Shown piece by piece: positions 54,988 through 64,000 of a DNA stretch of 64,000 nt. Source of the DNA: Pseudomonas sp. UBA5706 (GTDB lineage: Bacteria > Pseudomonadota > Gammaproteobacteria > Pseudomonadales > Pseudomonadaceae). The notes beneath the pieces were generated by a model. The model did no database searches. It saw only the letters and a list, made by a program, of their open reading frames with translations, and was not told where the DNA came from. The translations under genes were made by a program, and so were the position numbers. Where the stretch lies: positions 1 to 64,000 of the forward strand of contig NZ_DIHC01000019.1 of NCBI RefSeq assembly GCF_002419965.1. Direction: 5' to 3'. Each line of letters begins with the position of its first letter. Position 1 is the first letter of the stretch.

Positions 54988-55728
54988 TTACTTGGCGCCG
55001 AGTGCCAGTTTGGCAACTTGCGGTGCCGGCTGGTAGCCCGGAATCACCTGACCGTCCGCCAGAACGATGGCAGGCGTGCCGTTCACACCGATCGCCTGGC
55101 CGATCTGGAACTGTTTGGTGACCGGGTTCTCGCACTTGGGCGCCTTGATATTCTTGCCGTCGACCATCCGATCCATCGCGTCGCGACGATCCTTGGAGCA
55201 CCATACAGCCTGCAGTTGCTCATCGCCCGGCGAGCCCAGGCCCTGGCGCGGGAAGGCGACGTAACGCACTTCGATGCCGCGCTTGTTCAGCTCAGGCACT
55301 TCGCCGTGCAGCTTGTGGCAATACGGGCAGGTGGTGTCGGTGAAAACGGTGATGTGCGACTTGGTTTCGCCAATTGCCGGGTAGACCACCATGTCTGCGG
55401 TCGGAATACCGTTGATGGTCTTGGAGATCGCCTGACGCTCGACTTTTTCGGTCAGGTTGACCGGCTTGCCGCCCTGGATCTGATAGAGGTTGCCCTGCAT
55501 GACGAACTGGCCGTCAGCGCTGGCGTACAGCACACGACCGCCCTTGAGATTGACTTCGTACACACCATTGAGAGGACTGCTGGAGATGCTCTCGACGGGG
55601 ATTTCAAGGTTCAGCGATTCCAGGGTCTTGCGAATGGCCTTGTCAGACGCCTCGTCGGCGTGGGCGAACAGGGTAAATGTGCTGGCCAGCGCTACGACGG
55701 CAGCACCGATAAAACGAGTCACGCGCAT
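54988..55728 (-). CDS. dsbC: Disulfide isomerase DsbC
   Basis: A 246-residue periplasmic protein with a Sec signal (cleavage near FAHA|DEAS, residue 24), an N-terminal dimerisation domain and a C-terminal thioredoxin-fold domain with CPYC at 134-137. It reshuffles wrong disulfides and is kept reduced by DsbD. A second pair of Cys (AVWC and KCEN) is seen, as in other DsbC. Start at the ATG 55728 with GAGGAG upstream. Confidence 0.96.
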   Translation of the reverse strand: MRVTRFIGAAVVALASTFTLFAHADEASDKAIRKTLESLNLEIPVESISSSPLNGVYEVNLKGGRVLYASADGQFVMQGNLYQIQGGKPVNLTEKVERQAISKTINGIPTADMVVYPAIGETKSHITVFTDTTCPYCHKLHGEVPELNKRGIEVRYVAFPRQGLGSPGDEQLQAVWCSKDRRDAMDRMVDGKNIKAPKCENPVTKQFQIGQAIGVNGTPAIVLADGQVIPGYQPAPQVAKLALGAK

Positions 55729-55898
55729 GAAAACTCCTCGAGCGGTGGGCAGGTGGGCGTGATTGAAAACGGGGGGGACGCGTGCGTACCGGGAGGTTTT
55801 CGACGCTCCAATCTGCGAAACCGGCAAAGCCTATCACATAAGGCCGGCAAGGCCGACGCCGACTGATGGAAGACTCGTCGTAAATTACGACTGCCGGC

Positions 55899-56795
55899 TT
55901 AGCCGCGCGGGTGATGTTTTGCGTGCAGATCCTGCAGGCGGGCCCGGGCGATGTGGGTATAAATCTGCGTTGTGGACAGATCACTGTGGCCCAGCAGCAT
56001 CTGCACCACCCGAAGATCGGCACCATGGTTGAGCAGGTGCGTGGCGAATGCATGGCGCAATGTGTGCGGCGACAGGGACTTGCCGATGCCGGCAACCTTG
56101 GCCTGGAGCTTGATCCGGTGCCAGAACGTCTGGCGGGTCATCTGCTCACCCCGCAAGCTGGGGAAGAGCACATCGCTGGGACGGCCATTGAGCAATTCCT
56201 GACGAGCGTCGCGCATGTAGCGTTCGACCCAGACGATGGCTTCTTCACCCATGGGCACCAGCCGCTCCTTGCTGCCCTTGCCCATCACCCGCAGTACGCC
56301 TTGCCGCAGGTTAACCTGCTCAAGCGTCAGACTGATCAGCTCCGTCACCCGCAGGCCGCAGGCGTACAGCACTTCGAGCATGGCCCGGTCCCGTTGGCCG
56401 ATGGCTTCACTTAAATCCGGCGCCGCCAGGAGCGCGTCGACATCGGCCTCTGACAGCGATTTGGGCAGCGGCTTGCCCAGTTGCGGCATGTCGACCTGCA
56501 GCGTGGGGTCGACGGCGATCAGCTTTTCCCGAAGCAAGTAACGATAAAAGCCGCGCACCCCGGACAGGAACCTGGCTGATGAGCGAGCCTTGTAGCCGTT
56601 GTCCACGCGCCAGGCCAGATGATCGAAAATCACCTCGCGCCCGACATCCATCAGCTCGATTCCCCGCTCCTGCAGCCAGCCATTGAACAACGCCAGGTCG
56701 CTGCGATATGAATCGCGAGTGTTATCCGACAACCCCTTTTCCAGCCATAAGGCGTCAAGGAAACGGTCGATCATGGGGTGATCAAGGGCGGCCAT
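55899..56795 (-). CDS. xerD: Tyrosine recombinase XerD
   Basis: A 298-residue site-specific recombinase that works with XerC at dif to resolve chromosome dimers. SAM-like N-terminal domain (about 1-100), catalytic domain with ACGLRVTELISL (Arg), SPHTLRHAFATHLL (His-x-x-Arg) and GHSDLSTTQIYTHI (final His and nucleophile Tyr). The ATG at 56795 gives exactly the usual length; the long upstream frame is unsupported. Upstream of dsbC on the same strand. Confidence 0.96.
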   Translation of the reverse strand: MAALDHPMIDRFLDALWLEKGLSDNTRDSYRSDLALFNGWLQERGIELMDVGREVIFDHLAWRVDNGYKARSSARFLSGVRGFYRYLLREKLIAVDPTLQVDMPQLGKPLPKSLSEADVDALLAAPDLSEAIGQRDRAMLEVLYACGLRVTELISLTLEQVNLRQGVLRVMGKGSKERLVPMGEEAIVWVERYMRDARQELLNGRPSDVLFPSLRGEQMTRQTFWHRIKLQAKVAGIGKSLSPHTLRHAFATHLLNHGADLRVVQMLLGHSDLSTTQIYTHIARARLQDLHAKHHPRG

Positions 56796-56960
56796 ATGAA
56801 CGTTTGTTCCTTGGGTAGAGGATTGCGTCATGCATCTTACAGGCGATACCGCTGCCATGTAGCCAACTGGCCAGCCAGCGGTGGCGCTTTGAAGACTGCC
56901 GTGGTTTTTCGTCAGGCGTGCCGCCATGAAAGACCGAGGCATTGGCTGAATCGCAGGTAT

Positions 56961-56988
56961 AAAAAAAGCAGCCCGTAGGCTGCTTCTT
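56961..56988 (-). terminator. Terminator after rplS
   Basis: AAGCAGCC/GGCTGCTT (56966-56973 with 56978-56985), tetraloop CGTA, then T7 on the minus strand. About 20 bases past the rplS stop; it ends the rpsP-rimM-trmD-rplS operon. Confidence 0.92.
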
Positions 56989-57006
56989 TCTGCATGGGAG
57001 ACTGGA

Positions 57007-57357
57007 TTAAACCAGTTTTTCCTTGATGCGAGCTGCTTTACCGGACAGGTCACGCAGGTAGTACAGTTTGGCCTTGCGAACGTCGCCGCGACGTTTCACA
57101 GCCATGCTGTCGATTTGCGGGCTGTATGTCTGGAAAGTACGCTCAACGCCAACACCGTTGGAGATTTTACGAACAGTGAAAGCACTGTTCACACCACGGT
57201 TACGCTTGGCAATTACCACGCCTTCGAACGCTTGCAGACGCGAACGGTCGCCTTCCTTCACTTTCACCTGAACGACAATGGTGTCGCCCGGGGCAAAGGG
57301 AGGGATCTCTTTGGTCATCTGCTCTGCTTCGAGTGCAAGAATGATTTTGTTAGTCAT
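57007..57357 (-). CDS. rplS: 50S ribosomal protein L19
   Basis: A 116-residue L19 with the typical [21 protein letters not shown] and [25 protein letters not shown]-like C-terminus. L19 lies at the 30S-50S interface. ATG at 57357 with AGGAGC upstream. Last gene of the rpsP-rimM-trmD-rplS operon, 43 bases after trmD. Confidence 0.98.
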   Translation of the reverse strand: [116 protein letters not shown]

Positions 57358-57400
57358 GCTGTGCTCCTAAGGTAAATCAGTCGGATTTACCATCGATACG

Positions 57401-58153
57401 TTAACTATCGTCCCGCTCGCGGAGGTATTCCGCCAGCAGCTTCTTCTCTTCTCCAGAAAGCGAGCGGCTTTCCAGAAGATCGGCGCGTCGTTCATAGGTC
57501 CGCCCAAGGGACTGCTGTAAACGCCAACGCCGGATGTGTGCGTGATTGCCACTTAGCAACACGTCGGGAACACGCTGATCCGCATACACCTCAGGTCGGG
57601 TGTAATGCGGGCAATCCAGCAGACCATCCGTGAAGGAATCTTCCTCCGCGGAATCTACATGCCCTAAAGCTCCAGGCAGCAGTCGCGTAACCGCATCTAT
57701 CAGGACCATGGCCGGTAGTTCACCGCCAGACAACACATAGTCACCAATCGACCACTCTTCATCGACATGAGCCTCAATAAAACGCTCGTCAATGCCTTCA
57801 TAACGACCGGCAATCAGGATGAGTGTTTCTTCCCGTGCCAATTCGCGTACCGCAGGCTGATCCAGCTTGCGGCCTTGTGGCGACAGGTAAATCACCTTCG
57901 CCGCTTCCCCTGCTGCCTGCCTGGCTTGAACCAGGGCATCTTGCAGAGGCTTGATCTTCATCACCATGCCAGGGCCACCGCCAAACGGGCGGTCGTCTAC
58001 AGTGTGATGCCGATCCGTGGTGTAGTCCCGCGGATTCCAACAAGTCAGCTGCAACAGCCCCTGTTTCACCGCACGGCTCGTAATGCCGTATTCGCTGATG
58101 GCGGAAAACATCTCGGGAAACAGACTGATGACTTCTATGCGCAGGCTGGCCAT
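57401..58153 (-). CDS. trmD: tRNA (guanine37-N1)-methyltransferase
   Basis: A 250-residue SPOUT methyltransferase that makes m1G37 in tRNAs with G36, preventing +1 frameshifting. The trefoil-knot signature LIAGRYEGIDERF, YVLSGGELPAMVLID and VLLSGNHAHI are all present. It sits between rimM (3-base gap) and rplS. Confidence 0.98.
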   Translation of the reverse strand: MASLRIEVISLFPEMFSAISEYGITSRAVKQGLLQLTCWNPRDYTTDRHHTVDDRPFGGGPGMVMKIKPLQDALVQARQAAGEAAKVIYLSPQGRKLDQPAVRELAREETLILIAGRYEGIDERFIEAHVDEEWSIGDYVLSGGELPAMVLIDAVTRLLPGALGHVDSAEEDSFTDGLLDCPHYTRPEVYADQRVPDVLLSGNHAHIRRWRLQQSLGRTYERRADLLESRSLSGEEKKLLAEYLRERDDS

Positions 58154-58156
58154 TGC

Positions 58157-58693
58157 TTAGAAATCCGCATCCCAATCCACCTTCATCTCGCCTGCAACCA
58201 GATCGACGGCCAACACGCATTGCGCCGTATAGGGCAACAGGCGTTCGCGATCATCCAGACTGCCTGCGCAGGGTTTGACCACCATTACATCGTTCGAGCC
58301 GGTTTCCAGAAGATGATCGATTTTCCCGAGCAACTGCCCCAGGTGATCGATGACCTTCAAACCCACGAGCTGGTACCAGTAGTACTCGCCGTCAGTCAAA
58401 TCAGGAAGCATGTTGCGTGGCACGCAGATCTCATAACCCGCCAGAAGCCGGGCTTCTTCGCGGTCATCGAGACCCTTGAGCTTCGCGACCAGGAACTTGT
58501 CGCTCCCGCGCCCGCTGACTAGCTCAACCTGCTTGACATTACCTTCGCGCTTGAGCGTCCAGATTTTGTACTGCAACAGGTTTTCAGTCGGATCAGTAAA
58601 GGAATACACCTTCACTTCGCCGCGAACGCCATGAACAGAATAAATCTTGCCGATAACGATCAGATCATCAGCAACAACTGGCGTCGCGTTCAT
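58157..58693 (-). CDS. rimM: 16S rRNA processing protein RimM
   Basis: A 178-residue two-domain 30S maturation factor that binds S19. N-terminal IVIGKIYSVHGVRGEVKV and PRC-barrel part with YYWYQLVGL. Start at ATG 58693, five bases after the rpsP stop; a three-base gap to trmD shows tight operon structure. Confidence 0.97.
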   Translation of the reverse strand: MNATPVVADDLIVIGKIYSVHGVRGEVKVYSFTDPTENLLQYKIWTLKREGNVKQVELVSGRGSDKFLVAKLKGLDDREEARLLAGYEICVPRNMLPDLTDGEYYWYQLVGLKVIDHLGQLLGKIDHLLETGSNDVMVVKPCAGSLDDRERLLPYTAQCVLAVDLVAGEMKVDWDADF

Positions 58694-58698
58694 ATTGC

Positions 58699-58950
58699 TC
58701 AGGCCGCAGCCTTGGCAGATTCCTTCAACAACTGAGCAACACGCTCAGAAGGCTGTGCACCAACGCTCAGCCAGTAGGCTACGCGCTCTTGGTTCACGGA
58801 CAGACGGATTTCCTGACCACGGGCAACCGGGTTGAAGAAACCGATTTGTTCCTTGTGCGAACCGTCGCGTGGGTTACGGCTGTCGGTCACAGTCAGGTGG
58901 TAGAACGGGCGCTTTTTGGAGCCGCCAAGGGCAAGACGGATTGTTAGCAT
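58699..58950 (-). CDS. rpsP: 30S ribosomal protein S16
   Basis: An 83-residue S16 starting MLTIRLALGGSKKRPFYHLT with the conserved DSRNPRDG and GFFNPVA segments. The ATG at 58950 is the standard start. First gene of rpsP-rimM-trmD-rplS, with a good sigma-70 promoter 73-100 bases upstream. Confidence 0.97.
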   Translation of the reverse strand: MLTIRLALGGSKKRPFYHLTVTDSRNPRDGSHKEQIGFFNPVARGQEIRLSVNQERVAYWLSVGAQPSERVAQLLKESAKAAA

Positions 58951-59022
58951 TGAACAAAGTTCCTGTAGTCGGTGCTGCAAATCTAAGATGCACAGCGGGC
59001 ATAGGTGCCCGAAAGGCCGCGT

Positions 59023-59050
59023 ATTCTAAGGAATATCCGGACATTTGCAA
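59023..59050 (-). promoter_or_regulatory. Sigma-70 promoter of the rpsP operon
   Basis: Minus strand TTGCAA (59050-59045), 16-base spacer, TAGAAT (59028-59023). Placed 73 bases upstream of rpsP. Confidence 0.65.
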
Positions 59051-59168
59051 ATGACTTTTTCCGGCTGGCGCCGTAAGGCCATCGAGATTTGCCAAGGAGC
59101 CGTCGACATCGACGGCCATTAAGCGCCTGCCGAAGCAGGCCAGTGGGAAGGGTTTTCCCAAAGAAGGA

Positions 59169-59190
59169 CGCGCGGGAAATGTCCCGCGCG
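59169..59190 (-). terminator. Terminator after ffh
   Basis: CGCGCGGGA/TCCCGCGCG (59169-59177 with 59182-59190), tetraloop, then TCCTTCTTT on the minus strand. Starts eight bases past the ffh stop. Confidence 0.65.
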
Positions 59191-59197
59191 GTACTGA

Positions 59198-60574
59198 TCA
59201 CATCTTGGGCATGCCGCCGCCGGGCAGCATTCCGCCCATCCCGCGCATCATTTTGGCCATGCCGCCTTTGGTCGAGAACTTTTTCATCATCTTCTGCATC
59301 TGCTTGTGCTGCTTGATCAGACGCCCGATGTCTTGCACCTGAGTGCCAGAGCCCATGGCGATACGGCGCTTGCGCGAACCGCTGATCAGCTCGGGGTCAC
59401 GACGCTCGGCCGGAGTCATCGAGTTGATGATGGCTTCCATTTGCTTGAACTGTTTTTCTGCGGCGCTTTGCGCGTTACCCATCTGCGACAGGTTGACGCC
59501 ACCGATGCTCGGCAGTTTGTCCATGAGCCCGCCGAGGCCGCCCATGCTCTTCATCTGTTGCAGCTGATCGCGGAAGTCTTCGAGATCGAAGCCCTTGCCT
59601 TTCTTCAGCTTCTTGGCCAGTTTGTCGGCCTTTTCCTTGTCGAGGGTCTGCTCGGCCTGCTCGATCAGGCTGAGCACGTCACCCATGCCGAGGATGCGCG
59701 AAGCGATGCGGTCGGGGTGGAACGGCTCCAGCGCCTCGCTCTTTTCACCCATACCGATAAACTTGATCGGCTTGCCGGTAATGGCACGTACCGACAGGGC
59801 GGCACCCCCACGGGCATCGCCGTCGACCTTGGTCAGGATCACGCCGGTCAGCGGCAGTGCATCACCAAAGGCCTTGGCGGTGTTGGCGGCATCCTGACCG
59901 GTCATGGCATCGACCACGAACAGGGTTTCAGCCGGCTTGACCGCCGCGTGCAGCGCCTGGATCTCGCCCATCATCTCGGCGTCGATGTGCAGGCGGCCGG
60001 CGGTGTCGAGGATCACGACATCAATGAACTTGAGTTTGGCTTCCTTGATAGCCGCTTCCGCGATAGCCACTGGCTTCTGGCTGATATCGGACGGAAAGAA
60101 TGTCACGCCGATGTCGTTGGCCAGGGTTTCCAGCTGTTTGATCGCCGCGGGACGGTAGACGTCCGCGGACACCACCATCACGCTTTTCTTCTTGCGTTCC
60201 TTGAGGAATTTCGCCAGCTTGCCCGCAGTGGTGGTCTTACCCGCACCCTGCAGACCTGCCATCAGGATGACTGCCGGCGGTGCGACGTTGAGGGTCAGCT
60301 CTTCATTAGCGGCCCCCATCATCTCTTCCAGCTCGGCCTGGACGATCTTCACGAACGCCTGGCCAGGTGTCAGGCTGCGGGACACCTCGGTGCCAACGGC
60401 GCGTTCCTTGATGCGATTGACGAAATCCTTGACAACCGGCAAGGCAACGTCGGCTTCGAGCAGCGCCATGCGCACTTCACGCAGAGTGTCCTTGATGTTG
60501 TCCTCGGTCAGCTTGGCTTTGCCGGTGACCTGGCGCAGCGTCTGCGAGAGACGATCTGTCAGATTTTCAAACAT
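59198..60574 (-). CDS. ffh: Signal recognition particle protein Ffh
   Basis: A 458-residue SRP GTPase. The NG domain has GLQGAGKTTTAGKLA, DTAGRLHID and TKVDGDARGG; the methionine-rich M domain (about 300-458) ends MRGMGGMLPGGGMPKM. With 4.5S RNA it targets inner-membrane proteins to FtsY. ATG at 60574; a -10 TATAAT lies about 139 bases upstream. Confidence 0.98.
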   Translation of the reverse strand: MFENLTDRLSQTLRQVTGKAKLTEDNIKDTLREVRMALLEADVALPVVKDFVNRIKERAVGTEVSRSLTPGQAFVKIVQAELEEMMGAANEELTLNVAPPAVILMAGLQGAGKTTTAGKLAKFLKERKKKSVMVVSADVYRPAAIKQLETLANDIGVTFFPSDISQKPVAIAEAAIKEAKLKFIDVVILDTAGRLHIDAEMMGEIQALHAAVKPAETLFVVDAMTGQDAANTAKAFGDALPLTGVILTKVDGDARGGAALSVRAITGKPIKFIGMGEKSEALEPFHPDRIASRILGMGDVLSLIEQAEQTLDKEKADKLAKKLKKGKGFDLEDFRDQLQQMKSMGGLGGLMDKLPSIGGVNLSQMGNAQSAAEKQFKQMEAIINSMTPAERRDPELISGSRKRRIAMGSGTQVQDIGRLIKQHKQMQKMMKKFSTKGGMAKMMRGMGGMLPGGGMPKM

Positions 60575-60712
60575 GCGTGATCCTTTGAGTTCGTGACGAA
60601 CCCCAGTTGGTGCGGCGCTGTCCGGCGTATGGCCTGTCTACGGCGCTTGCAAAGCGCTACATATATAGAAGAGAACGGCGCTCGGCGAGCCTGTGGCTTG
60701 AGCAGGTCGCGG

Positions 60713-60741
60713 ATTATAGCGAAGACTCCGGCGCACGGACA
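60713..60741 (-). promoter_or_regulatory. Candidate promoter of ffh
   Basis: Minus strand TATAAT (60718-60713) with TGTCCG 17 bases upstream (60741-60736). It implies a leader of about 130 bases. Confidence 0.4.
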
Positions 60742-60825
60742 CCACGACGTCTGCTTCTGTGGTCTTTCGTGCACTGTCGGTTCTATGCCAAACTCAGCGG
60801 CTTTCGGGCACGCCCAACAGGATCT

Positions 60826-61638
60826 ATGTTCCCCTTGTCACCGAGCTTGCTATTCAGCCTCGCCGCCGCCGTGTTTTACGCCGCTGCGACCCTCTATCAA
60901 GGCATTCGCCTGCGCCAGGGCAAAAAGGCCGATAAATGGCTGCTGTGCCTGATCGGCACGCTGGCTGTTGCCTGTCAGGCCAGTGCGCTGTTTGGCCAAT
61001 TGGTACGCCCGATCGGCCTGGGACTGGATTTCTTCAGCGCCGCCAGCCTGATCGCCGTCGCGGTGATCATCGTGACCATGCTGGCGTGCATCCGCCTGCC
61101 CGTGGAAATCCTGCTGATCTTGCTGTTCCCGCTGGGGCTTCTGACGACCGTGATGGCGCAGTTTGCGCCCAGCGGCACCTTGCAACCCATACTTGGCGAG
61201 CAGGGCCTGATCGGCCACATTCTTTTATCGATCCTGGCGTATGGCATGTTCACCATCGCGGTGTTCCAGGCCTTGCTGCTGCTGTTGCAGAACCACCAGT
61301 TGAAACATAAGCACCCTTTAGGGCTGATCAAGAATTTCCCGCCGCTGCAGACCATGGAAAGCCTGCTGTTCGGCTTCTTATGGGCCGGCTGGACGCTGCT
61401 GTCGATGTCGCTGATTTCCGGCTGGCTGTTCGTTGAGAACCTCTTCGCCCAGCATCTGGTGCATAAGACGTTGCTGTCGATCCTGGCCTGGATCGTCTTC
61501 AGCGTTCTGTTGTGGGGGCGCACGCGTTTGGGCTGGCGCGGCCACAAGGCGATTCGCTGGACCCTGGGCGGATTCCTGCTGCTGATGCTGGCCTATTTCG
61601 GCAGCAAGCTGGTACGCGAATACATTTTGCACATCTGA
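60826..61638 (+). CDS. ypjD: CcsA/HemX-like inner-membrane protein (YpjD family)
   Basis: A 270-residue protein with about eight membrane segments throughout, in the cytochrome-c-assembly (CcsA)-like YpjD family. Motifs include HILLSILAYGMFTIA and VHKTLLSILAWIVF (conserved histidines in membrane helices). A role in haem handling is suggested by the family but unproven. ATG at 60826; the frame extends upstream without support. Divergent from ffh, the usual neighbour of ypjD and of the corB-like gene. Confidence 0.88.
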   Translation: MFPLSPSLLFSLAAAVFYAAATLYQGIRLRQGKKADKWLLCLIGTLAVACQASALFGQLVRPIGLGLDFFSAASLIAVAVIIVTMLACIRLPVEILLILLFPLGLLTTVMAQFAPSGTLQPILGEQGLIGHILLSILAYGMFTIAVFQALLLLLQNHQLKHKHPLGLIKNFPPLQTMESLLFGFLWAGWTLLSMSLISGWLFVENLFAQHLVHKTLLSILAWIVFSVLLWGRTRLGWRGHKAIRWTLGGFLLLMLAYFGSKLVREYILHI

Positions 61639-61650
61639 CGGGCGCTGATC

Positions 61651-62889
61651 ATGGATAACCTGCCCACGGGCGCGATGCTTGCGCTTCTCGCTTTGCTTAC
61701 GCTGTGGGCCGCGCTACTCACGGCGGTGGAAGCGGCTCATCATAATCTGCGCGCGGTGCACATCCACCCGCGCTCGAGCGTGCCGCCCAAGCCTGTACTG
61801 GCGTTCAACCTCAACAGCCTGATCCTGGGCAACACGCTGCTCAAGGCCTTGGTCACGATTCTGGCTACCCTGCTGGCGATCGATCACTGGGACTTCCACG
61901 GCCCGCTGATCGCCTGGATCGCAGTGACCAGCGCGCTGGTGATCATCACCGAATTCATCCCGCGCAAACTCGCTGCCCGCCGCCCGGAAGCCATTTTGCT
62001 GCTGGGCAACAACGTGCTGCGCATCCCGATGCGTCTGCTGCGGCCCTTGACCTGGGTCTACAAGAACGTCGCCAAGCTGTTGCTGCGTCCCTTCCTGTCC
62101 AAACGCAGACCGGACACTGCCGCCGATGACGACGACATGGGACCGACTGTCTATCAGGATAACGAAAGCCACTTCGGTCGCTCACGCGTGATTTCCGGGA
62201 TTCACGCGCTGGACAGCATGAACGTCAACGACATTCTCGTGCCGCGCAGCGAAGTAGACGGTATCAACCTGGACGAGACCATCGAGGAGATTGCCGACAA
62301 GCTGATCATCTCCAGGCATACCCGCCTGCCGGTCTACCACAACGATATCAATATGGTCGAAGGCGTGCTCAACACGCGGATGATCAGTCACCTGCTGCCT
62401 CGCGGACAGTTGACCAAGCAAGCGCTGAAAGCGGCCTGCTACGAGCCCTACTTCGTTCCGGAGAACACGCCGCTGCAACTGCAGTTGCTGAACTTCCACA
62501 AACAGCAACGGCGCATGGGCGTGGTGGTCGATGAATATGGCGAGGTGCAGGGCATCGTCAGCCTGGAAGACATTCTCGAGGAGATCGTCGGCGAATTCGA
62601 AAGCGAGCAGTCTTTGGAAAATCCCCATATCCACCCGCAGCCGGACGGTCGGCTGGTGGTCGAAGGCGCGGCGTCCATTCGCGACCTGAACAAGAGTCTG
62701 GGCTGGCATCTGCCTGCCGACGGGCCCAAAACCCTCAACGGCCTGATCACCGAGGCATTGGAAACCATTCCTGACAGCTCGGTGTGCCTGAAGATCGGGC
62801 CCTATCGCCTGGAAACGCTGGAAACCGAAGACAATCGTGTCACGCGGGTGCTGATGTGGCAGAACACGCGGACCAAAGATGTGATCTAA
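61651..62889 (+). CDS. CorB/CorC-type CNNM membrane protein
   Basis: A 412-residue protein: N-terminal DUF21/CNNM membrane domain (about 5-150, three to four helices), a CBS pair (about 195-320) and a C-terminal CorC_HlyC domain (about 330-405, DGRLVVEGAASIRDLN). Family members are implicated in magnesium/cobalt resistance or efflux. It begins 12 bases after ypjD, so the two are cotranscribed. Confidence 0.9.
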   Translation: MDNLPTGAMLALLALLTLWAALLTAVEAAHHNLRAVHIHPRSSVPPKPVLAFNLNSLILGNTLLKALVTILATLLAIDHWDFHGPLIAWIAVTSALVIITEFIPRKLAARRPEAILLLGNNVLRIPMRLLRPLTWVYKNVAKLLLRPFLSKRRPDTAADDDDMGPTVYQDNESHFGRSRVISGIHALDSMNVNDILVPRSEVDGINLDETIEEIADKLIISRHTRLPVYHNDINMVEGVLNTRMISHLLPRGQLTKQALKAACYEPYFVPENTPLQLQLLNFHKQQRRMGVVVDEYGEVQGIVSLEDILEEIVGEFESEQSLENPHIHPQPDGRLVVEGAASIRDLNKSLGWHLPADGPKTLNGLITEALETIPDSSVCLKIGPYRLETLETEDNRVTRVLMWQNTRTKDVI

Positions 62890-63173
62890 ACCCGGTCTGA
62901 AACACTTGTTTCTGCGGGCGCGCCTTTCCTATAATCGAGCCGCTTACCCAGCCCCGCCGCCCCGCGTGCTACCCGCACAATGCGTGAGTCGGCCAGTCAC
63001 TCAGCCTGACGTCTTCACGCAACTCCCCTGGCGCCCGCTCCCATCCCGAGCACTGCCAATATCCGGGCTAGTCTGTTCAGCGCTGCACCCCAAAATAATT
63101 AACGATTGCCCCAGCGCGCGCAGCACATTTGCGTCTGCCGCTGACAGGCAAGATGACTGCCAGGGATACCCGC

Positions 63174-64000
63174 ATGAGCACGACTTCCACTTTCCCCTCC
63201 AGCGACGAGGGCCAGGCACGTCCCGCTAACTCGACCGCCCGGATTGCCACCGCCAGCTTCATCGGCACTGCCATCGAGTTCTATGACTTTTACGTCTATG
63301 CCACTGCCGCTGCATTAGTCATCGGCCCGGTATTCTTTCCCCAGACCTCCAGCACCGCGCAGATGCTGTCGGCGTTTCTGACGTTCGGCATCGCCTTTCT
63401 CGCTCGGCCGCTGGGTTCGGCGCTGTTCGGTCATTTTGGCGACCGCATTGGCCGCAAATCCACGCTGGTCGCCTCGTTGTTGCTGATGGGCGTCTGCACC
63501 ACGCTGATCGGCGTGCTGCCGGGCTATCAAGCCATAGGCTCGTGGGCGCCGATCCTGCTGTGCGTGTTGCGCTTCGGCCAGGGCCTCGGGCTTGGAGGTG
63601 AATGGGGTGGCGCGGCGCTGCTGGCCACCGAGAACGCGCCGAAGGGCAAACGTGCCTGGTTCGGGATGTTTCCGCAACTTGGCCCATCGATCGGATTTCT
63701 CGTGGCGAACGGCCTGTTTCTAACACTGGCCATGACCTTGAACGACGAACAGTTTCGTTCGTGGGGATGGCGTATTCCGTTTCTGCTCAGCGCCGTGCTG
63801 GTGGTGATCGGCCTCTACGTGCGACTGAAGCTTGAGGAAACGCCGATCTTCGCCAAGGCCATTGCCCGTCACGAACGCCTGAAGATGCCGATCGCCGAGC
63901 TGTTCTCGCAGTATTGGGCGCCAATGCTGCTGGGCGCTGCGTCAATGGTGGTATGTTACGCGCTGTTCTACATCTCGACCGTGTTCTCCCTGAGCTACGG
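63174..64000 (+). CDS. MFS metabolite:H+ symporter (partial, 3' end outside)
   Basis: The first 275 residues of a major facilitator of the MHS (ShiA/ProP/KgtP-like) group: AIEFYDFYVYATAA in TM1, GHFGDRIGRKSTL between TM2 and TM3, and RFGQGLGLGGEWGGAALLATENAP in TM4/5. It probably imports an organic acid or osmolyte; the substrate is not visible. ATG at 63174 with AGGGA upstream. The gene runs off the window end. The 284-base gap before it shows an AT-rich AATAATTAACG patch likely to hold its promoter. Confidence 0.9.
   Translation, partial: MSTTSTFPSSDEGQARPANSTARIATASFIGTAIEFYDFYVYATAAALVIGPVFFPQTSSTAQMLSAFLTFGIAFLARPLGSALFGHFGDRIGRKSTLVASLLLMGVCTTLIGVLPGYQAIGSWAPILLCVLRFGQGLGLGGEWGGAALLATENAPKGKRAWFGMFPQLGPSIGFLVANGLFLTLAMTLNDEQFRSWGWRIPFLLSAVLVVIGLYVRLKLEETPIFAKAIARHERLKMPIAELFSQYWAPMLLGAASMVVCYALFYISTVFSLSY

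Overview
The window is a chromosomal segment of a fluorescent-type Pseudomonas, most likely of the P. syringae group. This rests on gene content and order: adk-ppc, an lptF pair, lysS-prfB-wsp, xenA-recJ-yaeQ, hom-thrC, dsbC-xerD and rpsP-rimM-trmD-rplS-ffh in the order I recall for Pseudomonas, on high-GC codon use, and on Pseudomonas-type REP sequences. I see no plasmid, prophage or insertion-sequence backbone, no rRNA, no convincing tRNA and no CRISPR array.

Layout. 0-6.3 kb: tcdA (minus), a GH17/GT2 beta-glucan-synthase-like fusion, dapE, rlmA and a small conserved gene. 6.3-7.0 kb: two REPINs and a 34-bp tandem repeat. 7.0-10.7 kb: plsB, a YbaY-like lipoprotein and a DUF4197 protein. 10.7-20 kb: DUF4337, rsmJ, a protein with an internally duplicated module, an extensin-like protein, a DUF72 pair, tsaB, adk, ppc and a small conserved gene. 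20-26 kb: a DUF4398 lipoprotein and lptF behind a good AlgU-type promoter match, a hydrolase pair, a QEGLA/DUF1704 metalloprotein, a lipoprotein and a TetR regulator. 26-29 kb: lysS and prfB, the latter with its programmed frameshift. 29.3-38 kb: the complete surface-sensing operon wspABCDEFR (minus). 38-40.5 kb: a 1.3-kb REPIN/satellite array with an 855-bp duplication, then a highly structured leader and a BRO-N antirepressor-like gene that appears frameshifted. 40.6-44.1 kb: xenA, recJ, yaeQ. 44.4-51.9 kb: a periplasmic binding-like protein, a DUF3509 gene and a RocA1/RocR/RocS1 phosphorelay. 52-57 kb: thrC, hom, dsbC, xerD. 57-60.6 kb: rplS, trmD, rimM, rpsP, ffh. 60.8-64 kb: ypjD, a CorB/CorC-type protein and the start of an MFS symporter, cut by the window end.

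How the genes work together. Two independent c-di-GMP modules lie about 9 kb apart: Wsp, ending in the diguanylate cyclase WspR, and Roc, containing the EAL phosphodiesterase RocR. Both should bear on the attached/motile decision. Much of the rest is core translation (prfB, lysS, rimM, trmD, rpsP, rplS, tsaB, tcdA, rlmA, rsmJ), envelope lipids and lipoproteins (plsB, lptF), and the aspartate-family amino-acid pathway (dapE, hom, thrC).

The least explained parts are the REPIN/satellite arrays, the multi-hairpin leader before the BRO-N gene (39.55-39.78 kb), and the repeat-containing protein at 12.45-13.08 kb.
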